Below are positions 5,808 through 7,988 of a stretch of DNA of 7,988 nucleotides, in pieces (within the stretch, counting starts at the first letter, position 1; each line of letters begins with the position of its first letter). The DNA is taken from assembly GCA_949127705.1 (NCBI GenBank), contig CASBQJ010000379.1:1-7988 (forward strand). The letters are read 5' to 3'. The stretch comes from Synechococcales cyanobacterium PMM_0085. GTDB lineage: Bacteria > Cyanobacteriota > Cyanobacteriia > Elainellales > Elainellaceae. The translations under genes and the position numbers were made by a program. Below the pieces are notes generated by a model. That model did no database searches. It was not told the DNA's origin and saw only the letters and a list, made by a program, of their open reading frames with translations.

Positions 5808-6053
5808 CTATTTCAAAAATTCGTTAATTTGCTGCTTGGCCTCAAACCGATCCTTGACGATGGGCACCTCTTGGCGCTCTTGAGTGAAATACTCATTGGG
5901 GCGAGGGGTGCCAAAGGCGTCATATGCCAAGCCAGTGCTGACAAACAGCCAGCCTGCAATGAACAATGCCGGGATAGTGATGCTGTGAATCACCCAATAA
6001 CGGATGCTCGTCACAATGTCTGAAAATGGACGCTCCCCAGTAGTACCTGCCAT
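5808..6053 (-). CDS. psbE: Cytochrome b559 alpha subunit
   Basis: PsbE is the 81-residue alpha subunit of cytochrome b559, essential for assembling the photosystem II reaction centre and protective against photodamage. The translation starts MAGTTGERPFSDIVTSIRYW; VIHSITIPALF follows with axial heme ligand His23 and a membrane helix at about 19-40. The lumenal part carries AYDAFGTPRPNEYFTQERQEVP, the conserved family segment. Length is normal. A strong ribosome site (GGGAGGA) sits 7 nt before the ATG. It is the first gene of psbEFLJ, with its own promoter at 6095-6123. Confidence 0.98.
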   Translation of the reverse strand: MAGTTGERPFSDIVTSIRYWVIHSITIPALFIAGWLFVSTGLAYDAFGTPRPNEYFTQERQEVPIVKDRFEAKQQINEFLK

Positions 6054-6094
6054 TCACATTCCTCCCATTACAACAGCTGAAGCTTCATTTCTTA

Positions 6095-6123
6095 ATCATA
6101 CGAGAGTGAGCAGAGAGTCACAA
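6095..6123 (-). promoter_or_regulatory. Sigma-70-type promoter of psbEFLJ
   Basis: On the minus strand, TTGTGA (6118-6123, -35) is followed by an exact 17-nt spacer and TATGAT (6095-6100, -10; five of six consensus bases). Transcription would start near 6087-6089, giving a leader of roughly 35 nt before the psbE ATG. It is the best promoter match in the window and suits a highly expressed photosystem gene. Upstream lie two short palindromes, TTTCTTAAGAAA (6139-6150) and AATTTC-TGA-GAAATT (6160-6174), which could be regulator sites. Confidence 0.75.
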
Positions 6124-6191
6124 GCAATCTATGATTTTTTTCTTAAGAAACAAGCGAGTAATTTCTGAGAAATTTTACGCTCATGCTCTAA

Positions 6192-6265
6192 GTTTAGCGC
6201 TACATTGAGGCCGTTTGCAGTCGCTAAACGCTGTTTTCAAACTATGCGTAAACGATGCGTAAAAA
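6192..6265. repeat. Inverted repeat and 11-bp tandem repeat in the psbE upstream region
   Basis: GTTTAGCG (6192-6199) and CGCTAAAC (6222-6229) form an 8-bp inverted repeat 22 nt apart. Just beyond, ATGCGTAAACG (6244-6254) is repeated as ATGCGTAAAAA (6255-6265), 9 of 11 matching with an 11-bp period. Both lie between ycf48 and the psbE promoter, about 70-140 bp before the -35 box. They might end the ycf48 transcript or bind a regulator; nothing proves either. Confidence 0.45.
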
Positions 6266-6351
6266 CAGACCCTTTACCGGGCTACAAGCGGCACCTGTTC
6301 CCCCGCTCAATCATTGACAAAAGTGGCAACGAGTAGGGGGAATAACGTCTC

Positions 6352-7383
6352 TTATGTAGGAGTAGAGGCCGCTTCCGCGTCATAGCGCAACAGAGTGCCG
6401 CCTTGACCCAAAATATATCCTTGATCAGGGGACATAAAGATAATTCGGTAGAAGTTTGAGGGCACATCCTCTACTAACAGATCCTTCTGCCAGGTTGCTC
6501 CCGCATCTTCACTGTAAAGCAAATTACCGCTACCGCCCGCCATCCAAATTTCGTTAGGCGTTCGATAGGCCAAGTCAAGCAACCCCCAACTGGTAGAAAA
6601 CTCAGGAGCTACTTGTTCATCCCACTCCTCTAGAGTGCCAGGTTTGCTGAATTGAATCAGTCCACCCCGAGCTAACGCCCAAAGCCGATCATCTTGGCCA
6701 AAGCCCATATTTTGCAATCGGCGGGAACTGGTGCGATTATGCTGCTCCCATGCCTCTTGACCTGGCTCCCAAGTGGAATAGAAATTTCCTCGCGCTGAAA
6801 CAGCTAGGTATTTGCCATCCGGCGATCGCGCAATATTTCGCAGCACCCCAACCGCTTCTTGTACCATCGCCTGCCAGGTTCTGCCGCTGTCTTTCGTCTG
6901 ATAGATCGCTCCAATGTCGGTTGTCATTTCTGCCGATTTAGGAGCTAGCGCCAAAATTGTATTGGGGGAACCGGGCAATTGCTCACTCAACGGAATCCGT
7001 GCCCAAGATTTGCCCGCATCTGCGGTGTGCAGCAAGATGCTAGGCTGCCCAGCAATCCACCCTTCATCCCCTGAGAAACTAACGGATGTGAAGGCGTAGT
7101 ACAGATCATCTTCCAACTCTAAATTGCGGAGTTCCCAACTTTTGCCGCCATCTTGGGTTTCTAGTAACGTGGCATCTCTGCCCACCAGCCAACCATGCTG
7201 GCGATCGCCTGTAAACGCGACATCCGAAAGCGTTGCCTCAGTAGGTAACGGTACCACCTGCCAAGGATTAAAGCTGGTAGATGGCAAAAAGCTGCGGGCG
7301 CAGCCCGTCGAGCATAGAACGGCGACCAAAACAACGACTAGACGCTGCCAGGATTGTTGCAAAGACGTAAGAACTCGGTGCAT
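6352..7383 (-). CDS. ycf48: Photosystem II assembly factor Ycf48 (HCF136-like)
   Basis: Ycf48 is a lumen-facing assembly factor that binds newly made D1 and helps build the D1-D2 reaction centre; it is related to plant HCF136. The protein has 343 residues. It opens with a basic, hydrophobic signal (14-27) ending in STGC, with Cys28 as the probable lipidation site, as in other cyanobacterial Ycf48 lipoproteins. The body is a seven-bladed beta-propeller; Asp-box-type motifs are visible at TQDGGKSW (76-83), TADAGKSW (120-127), TKDSGRTW (163-170) and SEDAGATW (291-298). The basic stretch RTSSRRLQNMGF (217-228) fits the conserved Arg patch reported to contact D1. The start has no strong ribosome site, but the signal peptide fits it. 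The order rubA-ycf48-psbEFLJ is the usual cyanobacterial arrangement. An unusual 11-bp tandem repeat lies 30 bp upstream. Confidence 0.95.
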   Translation of the reverse strand: MHRVLTSLQQSWQRLVVVLVAVLCSTGCARSFLPSTSFNPWQVVPLPTEATLSDVAFTGDRQHGWLVGRDATLLETQDGGKSWELRNLELEDDLYYAFTSVSFSGDEGWIAGQPSILLHTADAGKSWARIPLSEQLPGSPNTILALAPKSAEMTTDIGAIYQTKDSGRTWQAMVQEAVGVLRNIARSPDGKYLAVSARGNFYSTWEPGQEAWEQHNRTSSRRLQNMGFGQDDRLWALARGGLIQFSKPGTLEEWDEQVAPEFSTSWGLLDLAYRTPNEIWMAGGSGNLLYSEDAGATWQKDLLVEDVPSNFYRIIFMSPDQGYILGQGGTLLRYDAEAASTPT

Positions 7384-7412
7384 TTGGATTCTGTGTCAAT
7401 CAGATGAACTAT

Positions 7413-7452
7413 CAATTAATCGGCAATTAATCGGCAATCAATCGGCAATCGG
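7413..7452. repeat. 11-bp tandem repeat between rubA and ycf48
   Basis: On the plus strand CAATTAATCGG occurs at 7413-7423 and again at 7424-7434. CAATCAATCGG (one change) follows at 7435-7445 and a partial CAATCGG at 7446-7452. The array is exactly phased at 11 bp, about one helical turn, and lies 30 bp before the ycf48 ATG in the rubA-ycf48 spacer. It could be a replication-slippage array or a set of same-face protein sites. Confidence 0.85.
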
Positions 7453-7526
7453 TGAAACAAGCAGACTCGGGCCATAGCCGTTTTGGGTCTAAACAGCACG
7501 CTTCCAGCGAACCATCGGTGCCAGAA

Positions 7527-7862
7527 CTACTGCAACCCATACAGGCTAATGAAGAACAGAAACCCCAGCGCCAGTGCCCCAAAAATCAGCAAATTTTTCT
7601 GGTTTTGGGTGAGCGTGTTCACACCGAACCCGTAGCCCAGATTTTCCTTGAACCCTGATGGATTACCGAGGGGGCCAATGTTGCTAAAGCGAGAGGCGCG
7701 CGTTCCACACACTGGGCAGCGCCAAACTGACGGTAGATCGGCAAAGGGAACACCCACCGGGATTTCATTCTGACTATCGCCCTTCATCGGCTCGTAGACA
7801 TAACCGCAGGCACCGCACTCATGTCGGTCTAGAGTTTTTGGATCGATCGCCTCAATACTCAT
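7527..7862 (-). CDS. rubA: Membrane-anchored rubredoxin
   Basis: RubA is a thylakoid-bound iron protein needed for early photosystem II assembly in oxygenic phototrophs. The 111-residue protein has a rubredoxin domain with the Fe ligands Cys16 and Cys19 in ECGACGY and Cys49 and Cys52 in RCPVCGT. Between them lie YVYEP and the PFADLPSVWRCP segment typical of rubredoxins. A linker (about 60-88, FKENLGYGFGVNTLT) leads to a C-terminal membrane helix at 91-108 ending ISLYGLQ, the feature that separates RubA from soluble rubredoxins. The ATG at 7862 has no clear ribosome site; a perfect 11-bp duplication sits 2 nt before it. The spacer to ycf48 is 143 nt. Confidence 0.96.
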   Translation of the reverse strand: MSIEAIDPKTLDRHECGACGYVYEPMKGDSQNEIPVGVPFADLPSVWRCPVCGTRASRFSNIGPLGNPSGFKENLGYGFGVNTLTQNQKNLLIFGALALGFLFFISLYGLQ

Positions 7863-7864
7863 TA

Positions 7865-7886
7865 CTGCGAAAGCGCTGCGAAAGCG
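7865..7886. repeat. Perfect 11-bp tandem duplication at the rubA start
   Basis: CTGCGAAAGCG at 7865-7875 is repeated exactly at 7876-7886. It ends 2 nt from the rubA ATG, so it occupies the place where a ribosome site would be expected in the mRNA (there it reads CGCTTTCGCAG twice). This may weaken or alter translation initiation. Confidence 0.85.
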
Positions 7887-7988
7887 TCAAGATTAAAATT
7901 TATGTTACTGATTATGACATAAGAGGGGGGTACTGCTCACACTGGTAAACAGGTCTTAACTCCTAGCCGACTGCTCCGACTGACCAAA

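Noticed and set aside
7394..7399. Perfect TTGACA (-35 consensus) on the minus strand before ycf48
   Set aside because: It lies about 10 nt from the ATG, so a -10 box would fall within the coding region; probably chance.
7887..7988. CATAAT as a -10 box upstream of rubA
   Set aside because: The only -35 at the right distance (TGAGCA) matches three of six bases; the window ends before the upstream region can be judged.

Overview
The window comes from a cyanobacterium. It holds the photosystem II gene block rubA-ycf48-psbE-psbF-psbL-psbJ on the minus strand, and 14 copies of the cyanobacterial octamer HIP1 (GCGATCGC), where chance would give well under one. The P450, the PAS/LuxR-type regulator and the 77-residue small protein also look like cyanobacterial families. 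A filamentous or Leptolyngbya-like species is possible, but the sequence does not settle it.

Layout from left to right. Positions 4-997 (minus) carry a dead IS4-type transposase, broken by stops, frameshifts and deletions, with a perfect 44-bp palindrome sitting inside it. Positions 1144-1377 (plus) encode a small conserved-looking protein. Positions 1378-1703 hold two inverted-repeat elements of the dispersed cyanobacterial kind. Positions 1704-3080 (plus) encode a complete cytochrome P450, probably CYP110-like. Its 3' end overlaps the tail of a convergent PAS/LuxR-type regulator (3034-3672, minus) by 47 bp. After an apparently non-coding stretch with GC-rich hairpins (3865-4206) comes a beta-hydroxyacid dehydrogenase of the 3-hydroxyisobutyrate/glyoxylate reductase superfamily (4207-5076, minus). 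A strong intrinsic terminator (5157-5184) separates it from the photosystem II block.

The photosystem II block is transcribed right to left. rubA encodes a membrane-anchored rubredoxin, and ycf48 encodes a lipoprotein beta-propeller; both are known assembly factors for the early photosystem II reaction centre. psbE and psbF encode the alpha and beta subunits of cytochrome b559, and psbL and psbJ encode two small one-helix subunits. A good sigma-70-type promoter lies before psbE, so psbEFLJ can probably be expressed separately from rubA-ycf48.

I found no wholly new system. The items most worth a second look are the palindrome whose exact removal rejoins two transposase reading frames, a recurring 11-bp tandem periodicity in the leaders of rubA, ycf48 and psbE, the wide psbL-psbJ gap, and the overlapping convergent ends of the P450 and regulator genes.
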